64,000 nucleotides of DNA from Gemmatimonadaceae bacterium. Its GTDB lineage: Bacteria > Gemmatimonadota > Gemmatimonadetes > Gemmatimonadales > Gemmatimonadaceae. Of the stretch, positions 25,901-34,006 are shown piece after piece. Location of the stretch: the NCBI GenBank assembly GCA_035606695.1, contig DATNEW010000050.1, forward strand, positions 1 to 64,000, read 5' to 3'. Both the position numbers and the translations under genes were made by a program. Position 1 is the stretch's first letter; the number at the start of each line of letters is the position of its first letter. The notes under the pieces were generated by a model, which did no database searches, was not told the DNA's origin, and worked only from the letters and a program-made list of their open reading frames with translations.

Positions 25901-26374
25901 CTACCGCTTCTTCGTCGGTTTCGTACGAGCGAGCGGTTTCTTCGCGCGTGCCTGCGCGGGCGCGACCTTCTTCGCCGGCTTCTTGGCGGAGACTTTCACC
26001 GGCTGGGCACGCTTGGCGGTGACGCGAACCTTGGTCGCCGACGCCTTCTTGGCCGGGACCGCCTTGAGCTTGGTAGCCTCGGGCTTGGCCTTTGGTTGCA
26101 CCACCTTCACCGCGGCGGCTTTCACCGGAACGGCCTTTTTGGCAGGCGCCGGAGCCACGGCAACGGGCTTTGGCGCAGCTGGTTTGGCGGCGGCACCCGG
26201 TGCGTTGGGATTGCTCTTCGGCCGGCCGCCCTTACGGGCTAACTGCGCGTCGGCCAACATCTTAGCGAATGCTTCCTTTGCTTCGGCCATCAGCTGCGCG
26301 TGGGAAATCCGACGTTCCTGAAGCGCGCGAGCCTTTTCTTCGCGATAAATCGCCTGGGCGGTAGTGCCGTCCAT
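25901..26374 (-). CDS. Histone H1-like Lys/Ala/Pro-rich DNA-binding protein
   Basis: 157 residues. The first ~45 residues are a helical domain (MDGTTAQAIYREEKARALQE...AFAKMLADAQLARKGGRPKS), and the rest is a low-complexity tail of Lys, Ala, Pro and Val built on KKA/PAKK repeats, as in bacterial histone H1-like proteins (Hc1, AlgP) and the tail of some HU proteins. The 'KGGRPKS' segment resembles an AT-hook core (RP). Expected to bind DNA non-specifically in the nucleoid. The tail is likely prone to length variation between strains. Separate from the symporter operon by a 12-nt gap but on the same strand. Confidence 0.82.
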   Translation of the reverse strand: MDGTTAQAIYREEKARALQERRISHAQLMAEAKEAFAKMLADAQLARKGGRPKSNPNAPGAAAKPAAPKPVAVAPAPAKKAVPVKAAAVKVVQPKAKPEATKLKAVPAKKASATKVRVTAKRAQPVKVSAKKPAKKVAPAQARAKKPLARTKPTKKR

Positions 26375-26507
26375 TATGTCAGGGGGCGAAGGGAATAAGG
26401 AGCTTGCTGGTTACTGCTCGTTACCCATGCAATTTAGCCGGTGAACCGGGGGATTGCGAGAGCAGGCTCGCGGAGAGCCGGATACTTGCTTCCTACATTG
26501 GACACGT

Positions 26508-27896
26508 ATGCACCGAACGACCAATAAGGCGGACGTCGTCATCATCGGCGCGGGCGCGGCGGGACTGGCCGCCGCACATGCGCTTGACGAACGCGGATAC
26601 GACGTGCTCGTCATCGAGGCGCGGGAACGCGTCGGCGGCCGCGTCTTCACGCTGCGCGACCGCAGCACTCCCATACCGATCGAGCTGGGCGCCGAATTCA
26701 TTCACGGCAGCGCGACCGAAACCCAGAGCATTCTGCATCGCGCGCGCCTGGCCTCGTACGACATCAGCGGACGCCGGTGGCAGATCGCCGGTGACAGCAT
26801 TCGGCGCATGGATGATTTCTGGCGGCGGCTCGACACGGTCATGCGGCGGCTCGATGCCAAGCGAACACCCGATCGCTCGCTTGATGATTTTCTAAAGACA
26901 CGCCCTGGAGGCAGGCGGCTGGCGAACGAACGCCGCTTGACGCTGCAGTTCGTGCAGGGCTTTCACGCGGCGGATCCCGCGCGCATCAGCGAGCGTGCCC
27001 TCGCCGATGGCGGCAGCCCCCGCGGCGACGTGCGCGAACGACGCATCGGCCGCGTCCTCGACGGCTACGACCGCGTCATCGAATGGCTCGCATCACCACT
27101 TGGCGACCGCATTCGGACGTCGGCGATCGCGACGCGAGTGCGATGGGCCCCGGGGAACGTGTCGGTCGAGGCGGCGCATCCCGACGGTCGTGCCCGTCCG
27201 GCGATCGATGCGCGCGCCGCGATCGTCGCCGTCCCGGCGAGCGTGCTCCAAGCGTCGCCCGGCGAAACAGGCGCCATCGAATTCGATCCCGATCTGCGAG
27301 CGAAACGGCCGGCCCTGGACCAGATAGACATGGGCGCGGTCGTTCGCATCACGCTACGCTTCACCGAACGCTTCTGGGCGACGGAGTGGTTCGCGAAACA
27401 GGTCGGCACCGAGGATTTTGACACTGCGAGCTTCGTCCACACGAACGACGAACAATTTCCGATTTGGTGGACGTCGTATCCCGTCACCGCGCCGATCATG
27501 GTCGGTTGGCACGGCGGTCCGGGCGCGCGCGAGCTCTCACAATTGGCCTCGGAACAGATCGAGGACGCCGCGATCAACGCGCTGTCACGACAATTCAAGA
27601 TTCCCGCGCGCCGCATGCGCGGGCTGGTCGAGGCGGCATGGACGCACGACTGGATTCACGATCCCTTCTCGCGCGGCGCGTACAGCTACCAAACCGTCGG
27701 GGGCGCGAACGCGCCTGACGCGCTCGCCAAACCGCTTCGCGGCACGTTGTTCTTCGCCGGCGAAGCAACGGGCGCCGACGGTGCGACCGGCACCGTCGAA
27801 GGCGCGATCACCAGCGGCCAGCGTGCCGCCGGCGAAGTGGAACGGTCGCTTACGACTCGGGGCTCTGCTGCCGCGCGGCGCGCCGAACCTGATTGA
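26508..27896 (+). CDS. FAD-dependent amine oxidase family protein
   Basis: 462 residues from ATG of MHRTTNKADVV. FAD fold IIGAGAAGLAAAHAL near residues 11-25, with the 'VIEARERVGGRVFTLR' motif and the C-terminal FAD motif 'LFFAGEATGADGATGTVEGAITSGQRAA', standard for monoamine/polyamine oxidases and related desaturases. 'SRGAYSYQTVGG' just before the FAD motif is the aromatic-cage region. No signal peptide. Substrate unknown. The 3' end overlaps the convergent hypothetical gene by 47 bp. Confidence 0.92.
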   Translation: MHRTTNKADVVIIGAGAAGLAAAHALDERGYDVLVIEARERVGGRVFTLRDRSTPIPIELGAEFIHGSATETQSILHRARLASYDISGRRWQIAGDSIRRMDDFWRRLDTVMRRLDAKRTPDRSLDDFLKTRPGGRRLANERRLTLQFVQGFHAADPARISERALADGGSPRGDVRERRIGRVLDGYDRVIEWLASPLGDRIRTSAIATRVRWAPGNVSVEAAHPDGRARPAIDARAAIVAVPASVLQASPGETGAIEFDPDLRAKRPALDQIDMGAVVRITLRFTERFWATEWFAKQVGTEDFDTASFVHTNDEQFPIWWTSYPVTAPIMVGWHGGPGARELSQLASEQIEDAAINALSRQFKIPARRMRGLVEAAWTHDWIHDPFSRGAYSYQTVGGANAPDALAKPLRGTLFFAGEATGADGATGTVEGAITSGQRAAGEVERSLTTRGSAAARRAEPD

Positions 27897-28266
27897 TCTT
27901 GTTGATCATCATCGCGAGCTCCGGCTGCTTGTCCGGATTGTCGCGAATGATGTCGTCGAGCAGGGCCGACGCTTCATCGTCGGTGATGCGCATGGGATCC
28001 GCGGTGAAGCGGCGCGCGTTGAGATGGCGCTCCGGATCGACGTGCACCGGCGTCTCCAGCACGATGTCGTGATCGTCGTACTGAACGCGGACGGCGTAGA
28101 ATTTCTTCCCCGACCGTTCCATGTAGCCGACGCGCACGCCGTCGATCTTGTCCGGCCACACCAGCGGACGGGTCGAGCCGTCGGTGCTCGTGTACGACGT
28201 GGTGCCTGGCTTGAGCCCGTTGTAATTGGACTCGTAGGCGCCGCTGTAGAGGAGTGCGTGACGCAT
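27850..28266 (-). CDS. Hypothetical protein (138 aa)
   Basis: Begins MRHALLYSGAYESNYNGLKP; the middle 'KFYAVRVQYDDHDIVLETPVHVDPERHLNA' looks like a small beta-sheet domain, followed by an acidic helical tail 'ITDDEASALLDDIIRDNPDKQPELAMMINKINQ'. No family recognised and no signal peptide. It overlaps the end of the amine oxidase on the other strand by 47 bp, which is unusual but both frames look protein-like. It may end the FRG/barstar operon, since it lies downstream on the same strand, separated by a dispersed repeat. Confidence 0.6.
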   Translation of the reverse strand: MRHALLYSGAYESNYNGLKPGTTSYTSTDGSTRPLVWPDKIDGVRVGYMERSGKKFYAVRVQYDDHDIVLETPVHVDPERHLNARRFTADPMRITDDEASALLDDIIRDNPDKQPELAMMINKINQVRRAARQQSPES

Positions 28267-28344
28267 CTCGGAGGCGATGGTGAAGTGGGTGGACGAACGC
28301 CGTGTCTAAACTTCCCCGCCGTCGCGGCGAAAGCAACTGGCGCC

Positions 28345-28384
28345 TGTCATCCCGAGCGAGCGTTAGCGAGTCGAGGGACCCCCT
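28345..28384. repeat. Dispersed short repeat copy (TGTCATCCCGAG family)
   Basis: TGTCATCCCGAGCGAGCGTT followed by AGCGAGTCGAGGGACCCCC. Shares its first 12 bases with 16793 and 45742 and its GTCGAGGGACCCCC tail with 16793. Lies between the barstar-like gene and the hypothetical gene downstream. Confidence 0.7.
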
Positions 28385-28401
28385 TTCGCCGAGGAGAACG
28401 A

Positions 28402-28938
28402 CTAGTCCCCGCGGCCCAGTCCGCGGTCTGTCTCGAGCCATTCGCGCGGATTCCAGGTGACGGGCAGCGCACCGACACGCTCGAAGCGAATGCGTGGATC
28501 GTCGGATTGCACCAGGGCGATGAGCCGGCGCCCGGTGAGCAGAAAGCGCCGCGAGGTGGATTCGATGCTGTCCAGGATCGTCTGTGCAAGCTGCGGCTGC
28601 GCCTTCGCGAACACGTCGTAGCGCCGGAAGACGAGGAGCATTCCGCCTTCATCCGGCACCTCGAGCTCCGGCAGGCAATCGACCCACGACGCGAGATTCC
28701 GCGAGTAGTAGTCGGGAAATCCGAGTACGCGTTTGACGTCGTCGTGAAATGCATCGGGCGTGGCCCACGTCGCCGCGTTCAGCTCATGCACGACGTACGT
28801 CTGCTGCTTGAACCACCCGATGTCGGCGGAGAGCACCGCGGACCGATAGTACAACGCGATCGCGCCCCGCTCCATCAGCTTCCAATCGAGGCGCTGAACC
28901 TCCTCTGGCGCCTTCTTCTTTCTTTTGAAAAAAACCAT
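28402..28938 (-). CDS. Barstar-like (RNase inhibitor) protein
   Basis: 178 residues, about twice barstar itself. The barstar signature lies at 64-90: 'FHDDVKRVLGFPDYYSRNLASWVDCL', matching the family pattern F...+...L.FP.YYG.NLDA..DCL, and the preceding 'YVVHELNAATWAT' corresponds to the first strand and helix. The C-terminal ~70 residues ('VFAKAQPQLAQTILDSIESTSRRFLLTGRRLIALVQSDDPRIRFE') are an added domain. Known barstars bind and block barnase-type RNases; no barnase gene is visible nearby, but an FRG-domain gene lies 45 bp upstream on the same strand and may be the partner. Confidence 0.82.
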   Translation of the reverse strand: MVFFKRKKKAPEEVQRLDWKLMERGAIALYYRSAVLSADIGWFKQQTYVVHELNAATWATPDAFHDDVKRVLGFPDYYSRNLASWVDCLPELEVPDEGGMLLVFRRYDVFAKAQPQLAQTILDSIESTSRRFLLTGRRLIALVQSDDPRIRFERVGALPVTWNPREWLETDRGLGRGD

Positions 28939-28983
28939 GGCGAGAAGATAACATCGGCGCGCGCCGAACTTCCCACCGCGGCG

Positions 28984-29817
28984 CTAGGCGTAGTAACGCC
29001 TGATTGCCGCGGCGACACCATCCAGATCGGGGAAGAGCCGGCGCTCATCGACGCCCACCAGATCCAGCTGATCACGCATGAGATCGACGACGTCCGCGGG
29101 GATGATGTACTTCGTGAGCGCGTCGGCCAGATCGTGCGCTCGAAGGAATTCGTCGAACGAGCGCGTGCGATCACTGCACATCGTGAACACCGCGGCCTGC
29201 GCGACGATGCGCTGGTCGAGCGACGGCGGCTCGACCAGCAGGGCGAATGCGTCTTTGTCCGACTTGCGGTTGAAGAGTTGCCACGGCGTCGCGTGCTTGC
29301 CTTCGCCGAAGATGTCGTCGAGGTCCCGCGGCAGCAGCGCGAGCGGTGGCAGCTTGAATCCGCGATGCACCCGCTGCCAGTCCAGCCGCCACACCGCGCG
29401 ATCGTGCTCGTCCTGGCGGCTCGGCCGCGTGGCGAAGAACGCGGCGACGAGCGGCGAGTACGTCCAGTCGAGCAGTCGCGTCGGCACCCCGTGGTGCTGC
29501 GCGGAGAACAGCTCCTCCCAATCGTTCGTCGAGCTGCCGTCGACGTGCGGCCGTGCGTAGCGAATGTAGTTGCGCAGCACGTGCTCCTCGAGCTCCGCCT
29601 TGGTGTGCGGCGGATGCGTGCCTCCCAGTCGATCCAACGACGTGAGGATCGGCGCGTTGGCATGCGGCGCGCCGCGATACACGCCCGTGTCGCGGCGGCG
29701 GCCCGACACGGCGTCGGGTTCGGCCGGCGTCACGCGGTCGACGAATTCACCGAGGCTGCGAATGACGATCTCGGTGAATGCCGCGTGCGTGCGTTTGGGT
29801 TGGTTCGTCTGCGTCAT
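28984..29817 (-). CDS. FRG-domain protein
   Basis: About 277 residues from ATG of MTQTNQPKRT. The FRG domain is clear: an F/Y-R-G start 'GVYRGAPHANAPILTSLDR' (YRG at 47-49), then 'WEELFSAQHHGVPTRLLDWTYSPLVAAFFA' (QHHG 107-110, RLLDW 114-118), the most conserved block of the family, and 'DAFALLVEPPSLDQRIVAQAAVFTM' near residue 190. FRG proteins recur in defence islands and toxin-like contexts and their biochemical activity is unsettled. It sits between a small membrane protein (16 nt upstream) and the barstar-like gene, suggesting a three-gene unit. Confidence 0.87.
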   Translation of the reverse strand: MTQTNQPKRTHAAFTEIVIRSLGEFVDRVTPAEPDAVSGRRRDTGVYRGAPHANAPILTSLDRLGGTHPPHTKAELEEHVLRNYIRYARPHVDGSSTNDWEELFSAQHHGVPTRLLDWTYSPLVAAFFATRPSRQDEHDRAVWRLDWQRVHRGFKLPPLALLPRDLDDIFGEGKHATPWQLFNRKSDKDAFALLVEPPSLDQRIVAQAAVFTMCSDRTRSFDEFLRAHDLADALTKYIIPADVVDLMRDQLDLVGVDERRLFPDLDGVAAAIRRYYA

Positions 29818-29833
29818 ACGCCGCGGCTGGTAG

Positions 29834-30040
29834 CTAGCCCTGTGCCAACGCCTTCGCGCGCCGTTGAAGCGCGGTCTTGATGTTGAGGTAGCCGCGGAAA
29901 ATGAAGACGAACGCAAAGGTTACGTCGAGCCACCGCGGCCCCGTGAGCGTCGCGAAATGCGTGAACAACGGCCGCAGCGCGATGAACGCGCCAAGCAGAA
30001 CCAGTGCAACGCCCAGGACCAGCGGAGTTATCCAGCGCAC
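29834..30040 (-). CDS. Small membrane protein (68 aa)
   Basis: MRWITPLVLGVALVLLGAFI is a first membrane helix; 'WLDVTFAFVFIFRGYLNI' a second, shorter one, with a basic tail KTALQRRAKALAQG. No family recognised. It lies 16 nt ahead of the FRG gene on the same strand, a spacing that suggests one transcript. Short length leaves some doubt that it is real, but the hydrophobic pattern and lack of a better frame favour it. Confidence 0.6.
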   Translation of the reverse strand: MRWITPLVLGVALVLLGAFIALRPLFTHFATLTGPRWLDVTFAFVFIFRGYLNIKTALQRRAKALAQG

Positions 30041-30052
30041 ACTTTCTCAGCG

Positions 30053-30091
30053 GAGTTCCGACCGGAGGTGCGAAGCGCCGCAGCGAGGAAC
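30053..30091. repeat. Dispersed short repeat copy (GAGCGGAGGTGCGAAGCGCC family)
   Basis: GAGTTCCGACCGGAGGTGCG then AAGCGCCGCAGCGAGGAAC. Matches 39177 at 33 of 39 positions by eye and shares the GAAGCGCCGCAGCGAGGAA end with the hairpin at 43989. Lies 13 nt from the end of the ADOP permease gene. Confidence 0.72.
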
Positions 30092-30104
30092 CATCCCCAA
30101 CAAT

Positions 30105-32756
30105 TCATGATGCTCGCAAGGCTTCGAGTGGATCGATGCGGGTGGCGCGTCGCGCGGGAATATAACCCGCGACGATGGCCACGACCGCGAGCAGTCCAGC
30201 CACGATGACGAACGTCGCCGGATCGCGCACGGTCACACCAAACACGAACGATTGGAGAAGACGTGTCGCGGCAAGCGCTGCCGGAACGCCGACGAGAATG
30301 CCAATGGCCGTCAACACCAGTCCCTGGCGCACCACGAGCCAGTGCACGGAGGCGCCGGACGCGCCGAGCGCGATGCGCACGCCCATCTCGTGATGCCGCT
30401 GCGTGACGAAGTACGAGATCACGCCGTAGATGCCGACCACGGCCAGCACCAGACCCGTGGCGCCGAGGAGTGTGAGGAGCCAGCGCATGAATCGGTCGAG
30501 CGCGAAGAGGTTGCCCACCGCCTCGTCCATCGTCGAGACCCCGGATATCGCGAGCAGCGGGTCGACCGATTTCACCGCGTTGCGAATCGCGGGCATCAGG
30601 GTCGTCACGGGAACGCCGCCGCGCACGATGAACGTCACGCCGCTGTTGCCCGACTGCGCCGCGGGCATGTACATCACTTCAGGAACGGCGTTCTGCGGTC
30701 CGTTGGAATGCACGTCCGCGGCGAGACCGACGACCTCGCGCCACCGATCGCCGCCATTCGAGATTCGTCGTCCCACCGGATCCTGCCCCGGCCACAGCTT
30801 GTCCGCGAGTCCGCGCGAGACGATCGCGACGAGTGGCGCCTTGGCGCCGTCGGCCGCGGTGAACGAGCGGCCGCGCAACACCGGAAGCTCGAGCGTCGTG
30901 AAGTACGCCGGACTCACGAAGCGCATGTCGGCGACCACCGCGCCTGCGTCGTGCCCGTCGCTGCCTTCGCGCTTCGCGGTCCAGTTCCATCCGCCGCCGT
31001 AGATCGGCGCGGTTTGCGTCCAGGTCACCCCACGCACGCCGGGAATGGCGCCGATGCCGGCCGTCAACTGCTCGAGTCCCGCCTCCAACCGTTCCGGACC
31101 GTCGTATCGCGCGCTCGGCAATCCGGTGCTGAACAGCAGCAGATTCTTCGTGTTGAAGCCGACGTCGACCGCGTTCACGGCTATCGCGCTGCGAATGAGC
31201 AGGCCGGCGCCCACCAACAGCACTTGAGTAAGGCACAGCTGTGCGATGACGAGTGCGTGGCGCACGCGATAGTTGCCGCCGCCTCGCGACTCGCGGCCGC
31301 CGTCGCGCAATGTCTGCTGCAGGTCGAGGCGTGCCGCACGGATGGCCGGAATGAGTCCGAACACGATCGCGCAGAACACCGCGAGTCCGAGCGTGAACAG
31401 CACCACCGGCCAATCGAGCCGAGCGTCGTGCAGACGTGGCACGGGCAGCGGACTGCTCACGAGGAAGCGCGTTCCAGCATACGCGACGGCTAGACCGAGC
31501 ACCGCGCCGCCGATCGCAAGCAGCACGCTTTCGACGAGCAGCTGCGCGATGATGCGACGACGGCTCGCGCCCAGGGCACCGCGCACGGCGATCTCGGTGC
31601 GGCGCACGGTGGCGCGGGCGAGCAGCAGGTTCGCGATGTTCGCGCAGGCGATGAGCAGCACGACCGCGACGGCGCCCATCAACAGATACAGGCTCTTGCG
31701 ATAATCGCCGAACAGCGCGTCCTCGAGCGTGCGCGCGATGATGCCGCCGTCGTAGAACGAATGTGGATGCTCGTGCGCGAGCCGCGTATCGATCTGCTGG
31801 AGCTGCGCGACGGCGGCGGTCGGAGCGACGCCGCGCTTGACGAGACCATAGACCCTGAGCTCGTGGTCGCCAAAATCGCTGAGGCGCGCGGCAGACGCCG
31901 CAAGCGGTACCCACGCGGCTTCGTCGGGTGGCTGCAGGAGATACTGCGACGGCGCGACACCGATGACCTGATACGACTGTCCGCTCAGCGTGATGCTGCG
32001 GCCGAGGATGTCGCGGGCTCCGCCGAAGCGGTTTCGCCACAGCGCCTCGGACAACACCACGACTTGCGGTCCACCGTCGCGGTCTTCGGCCTCCGTGAAG
32101 TACCGGCCGACGACGGGATTGATCTTTAGAACTTTCCAATAGCCGGCGCTGGCGTTGTACGTGAGGATGGGTGTTGGATCGCCGTGACCGGTCAGCGTGC
32201 GCCGTCCACCGCCGAACAGGGCGCCAATCTCCTCGAAGCCCGACGCCTCGCGCCGCCAGGTGTCGTAGTTGCCGAACGGCACGCTCCACATCTCGTCGTT
32301 GCCGTTGCGCTGCGACAGACGCAACACGCGGTCGGTGTTGGCGAACGGCAGCGGGCGAAGGAGCACCGTATTGACCACGCTGAAGATCGCGGCGTTGGCG
32401 CCGATGCCCAGCGCGAGTGTGATCAGCGCGATGCACGTGAATCCCGGCGCCTTCTTCAGCTGGCGCAGCCCGAACGCGACGTCCTGCTTCAGCGCATCCA
32501 TCCATTCCGCTCGCGTCATGTGTCGCTCCCGTTGTTGACTCAGCGAATACAACGTTTTGCTGATGCCTTCTACGTCGCCGAACTTCGCACGCGCCGCGGC
32601 GCATGCTCCGTCGAGTGTCATGCCGGCGGCAAGCAATTCATCGATCGTGGACTGCAGGTGAAACGACAGCTCGTCGTCGACGTCGCGCGCGGGATTCTCG
32701 CGGGCGAGTCGCAGATAGCGGCGCCATGGCGGCGGACGATCGTCGTCGAGCGTCAT
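30105..32756 (-). CDS. ADOP-type orphan ABC permease (MacB/FtsX-like), cassette 1
   Basis: 883 residues. An N-terminal cytoplasmic 'permease prefix' (about 1-90) includes 'DVDDELSFHLQSTIDELLAAGMT...ARAKFGDVEGI', the hallmark of acidobacterial duplicated orphan permeases. TM1 is near 105-130 (CIALITLALGIGANAAIFSVVNTVLL), followed by the MacB periplasmic core, an FtsX domain near 365-480, a second core and a last FtsX domain (about 755-875) ending in 'ARRATRIDPLEALRAS'. No ATP-binding subunit is adjacent, as usual for ADOPs. The preceding PadR gene ends 6 nt before its ATG, so the regulator and permease are one transcript. Substrate unknown. Confidence 0.9.
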   Translation of the reverse strand: MTLDDDRPPPWRRYLRLARENPARDVDDELSFHLQSTIDELLAAGMTLDGACAAARAKFGDVEGISKTLYSLSQQRERHMTRAEWMDALKQDVAFGLRQLKKAPGFTCIALITLALGIGANAAIFSVVNTVLLRPLPFANTDRVLRLSQRNGNDEMWSVPFGNYDTWRREASGFEEIGALFGGGRRTLTGHGDPTPILTYNASAGYWKVLKINPVVGRYFTEAEDRDGGPQVVVLSEALWRNRFGGARDILGRSITLSGQSYQVIGVAPSQYLLQPPDEAAWVPLAASAARLSDFGDHELRVYGLVKRGVAPTAAVAQLQQIDTRLAHEHPHSFYDGGIIARTLEDALFGDYRKSLYLLMGAVAVVLLIACANIANLLLARATVRRTEIAVRGALGASRRRIIAQLLVESVLLAIGGAVLGLAVAYAGTRFLVSSPLPVPRLHDARLDWPVVLFTLGLAVFCAIVFGLIPAIRAARLDLQQTLRDGGRESRGGGNYRVRHALVIAQLCLTQVLLVGAGLLIRSAIAVNAVDVGFNTKNLLLFSTGLPSARYDGPERLEAGLEQLTAGIGAIPGVRGVTWTQTAPIYGGGWNWTAKREGSDGHDAGAVVADMRFVSPAYFTTLELPVLRGRSFTAADGAKAPLVAIVSRGLADKLWPGQDPVGRRISNGGDRWREVVGLAADVHSNGPQNAVPEVMYMPAAQSGNSGVTFIVRGGVPVTTLMPAIRNAVKSVDPLLAISGVSTMDEAVGNLFALDRFMRWLLTLLGATGLVLAVVGIYGVISYFVTQRHHEMGVRIALGASGASVHWLVVRQGLVLTAIGILVGVPAALAATRLLQSFVFGVTVRDPATFVIVAGLLAVVAIVAGYIPARRATRIDPLEALRAS

Positions 32757-32762
32757 GGGCCG

Positions 32763-33107
32763 TCAGCCCGGCGCGTCGGTGGCCGCGACGATCTTTCCCA
32801 TCGCCGCGCTCATGCGCGCCCACGTCGCCAGCTCGGCGGCGAGCTGCCTTTTGCCCGCGGCCGTGAGCTTGTAATACTTGGCGCGGCGGCCGTTCTCGGT
32901 GAGCGCCCACTGCGCCTTGATCCACGCGCGATTCTCCATGCGATAGAGCGCCGGATACAACGAGCCCTCTTCCACCTGAAGCGCGTCCTCGGTCGTGCGC
33001 TGAATCCAGCGGGCAAGGCCGAAGCCGTGCATCGGCCCCCAGGAGAGGGCCTTGAGCACGATCAGGTCGAGGGTCCCCTGAAGCAGATCGACGTTCGTAC
33101 GCGCCAT
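32763..33107 (-). CDS. PadR-family transcriptional regulator, cassette 1
   Basis: 114 residues with the PadR winged helix: 'LLQGTLDLIVLKALSWGPMHGFGLARWIQ', 'EGSLYPALYRMENRAWI' (recognition helix start) and 'WALTENGRRAKYYKLTAAGKRQL' (wing), then a C-terminal dimer helix. PadR proteins are mostly repressors released by small molecules. It sits directly before an ADOP permease and 5 nt behind a perfect 21-bp palindrome, which points to autoregulation. Same gene pairing occurs at 53182 and 53645 in this window. Confidence 0.93.
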   Translation of the reverse strand: MARTNVDLLQGTLDLIVLKALSWGPMHGFGLARWIQRTTEDALQVEEGSLYPALYRMENRAWIKAQWALTENGRRAKYYKLTAAGKRQLAAELATWARMSAAMGKIVAATDAPG

Positions 33108-33112
33108 GATGC

Positions 33113-33133
33113 TCCCTTAGACGTTCTAAGGGA
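33113..33133. promoter_or_regulatory. Perfect 9-3-9 palindrome before the padR of cassette 1; candidate PadR operator
   Basis: Arms TCCCTTAGA and TCTAAGGGA are separated by CGT. The palindrome ends 5 nt before the padR start codon (read on the minus strand), so a bound dimer would block translation initiation or promoter clearance. Position and symmetry fit PadR autorepression; binding is inferred. Confidence 0.7.
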
Positions 33134-33186
33134 CAAGATGGTTGGAATGCGCCGTGGCGTCCAGCCTGTCGTCATGTCGTCGTGTC

Positions 33187-33225
33187 GTCATCCCGAGCCG
33201 AAGCGGTGCGTAGGCCGAGAATGAC
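33187..33225. repeat. Dispersed short repeat copy with terminal inverted repeats
   Basis: Begins GTCATCCCGAG and ends CCGAGAATGAC, so the ends are inverted (GTCATYCYCGG). The inner bases CCGAAGCGGTGCGTAGG keep a GCGTAG core. Related to the elements at 45742 and 49174 but short. Confidence 0.6.
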
Positions 33226-33237
33226 GAATTTCCCGGA

Positions 33238-33510
33238 TTATCGCAGGAAGCGTCGCGCGAGCGTCTCGAGCCGATCGTCGCCCTGCGCCTGCGCGCGAAG
33301 CAGAATCTTTCGGACGTGATCCTCGAGCTTCGGCTCGCCCCAGTAGTAGCCGGTCGCGCGCTCGGCGCTTTCCGTGTCGCCCTCGCGGGCAGCCTCGAGC
33401 AGCACTTCGGCGGCCACGGCGTCATATGAGGGATCGCCGCGCTCCGGCAGCACATATCGTTTGAGCGGAGCACCCGATCCCGCATCTTCATTGACGAACG
33501 CTCTCGACAC
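33238..33510 (-). CDS. Small protein of unknown function, N-terminus like that of some GreB-related proteins
   Basis: 90 residues from a GTG. It begins MSRAFVNEDAGSGAPLKRYV, resembling the MSRAFVKED... start seen in some Gre-factor-like proteins, but the coiled-coil and C-terminal Gre domains are absent. The rest, 'DPSYDAVAAEVLLEAAREGDTESAERATGYYWGEPKLEDHVRKILLRAQAQGDDRLETLARRFLR', is helical. Function unknown. The start resemblance is from memory and may be chance. No neighbour on the same strand is close. Confidence 0.6.
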   Translation of the reverse strand: MSRAFVNEDAGSGAPLKRYVLPERGDPSYDAVAAEVLLEAAREGDTESAERATGYYWGEPKLEDHVRKILLRAQAQGDDRLETLARRFLR

Positions 33511-33721
33511 GCCGCGATCTCCCGGTTCCGAACCCCGCAGGTCCCTGATCCGAAGCTACGCGATGAAACAGGGTTCGCCACCTGGCCTCGGCTCAGTCCG
33601 CCAGACGTTTATTGCGCGTGGAAACCAAACCCACTAAGTTGGGCGGCACTGTAACTGTGGGTCGGTATGTACGGTTCCCCCGATACTCCGACGACACATC
33701 AACATTCTTAGGAGTATTGGT

Positions 33722-33937
33722 ATGGCACGCACTACCGGCACCGTGAAGTGGTTCAATGACGCGAAGGGCTTCGGCTTCATCACGCCCGAGGGTGGTCAGA
33801 AGGATTGCTTCGTCCACCATTCGGCGATCCAGGGCGGCGGCTTCCGCACCCTCGCCGAAGGCGAGCGCGTCGAATTCGACATCGTCCAGGGCGCCAAGGG
33901 CCCCGCGGCCGAGAACGTAACGAAGATCGGCCGCTAA
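33722..33937 (+). CDS. cspA: Cold-shock domain protein
   Basis: 71 residues, normal length. Nucleic-acid-binding motifs RNP1 KGFGFI (15-20) and RNP2 DCFVHHS (28-34), with '[20 protein letters not shown]' at the start and '[24 protein letters not shown]' at the end. An OB-fold RNA/DNA chaperone. The leader from about 33600 to 33721 is long and AT-richer than its surroundings, with 'AGGAG' 8 nt before the ATG, as in csp genes controlled through the mRNA leader. A strong intrinsic terminator follows, so the gene is monocistronic. Confidence 0.96.
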   Translation: MARTTGTVKWFNDAKGFGFITPEGGQKDCFVHHSAIQGGGFRTLAEGERVEFDIVQGAKGPAAENVTKIGR

Positions 33938-33960
33938 TTCACGGTTCCACAGAACAACGA

Positions 33961-33991
33961 GAGCCCGACCGAAAGGTCGGGCTCTTTTGTT
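33961..33991 (+). terminator. Rho-independent terminator of the cold-shock gene
   Basis: A perfect 10-bp stem, GAGCCCGACC with GGTCGGGCTC, closes a GAAA tetraloop and is followed by TTTTGTT. It starts 23 nt after the csp stop. Confidence 0.95.
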
Positions 33992-34006
33992 ACTACGACA
34001 AACGGT

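Noticed and set aside
27418-29880. 820-residue plus-strand frame spanning the amine oxidase end, barstar and FRG genes
   Set aside because: Antisense to three better-supported genes; composition is shadow-like and no domain is visible.
30252-31493. 413-residue plus-strand frame opposite the cassette-1 permease
   Set aside because: Same reason: complementary-strand shadow of a membrane protein, with no ribosome binding site.
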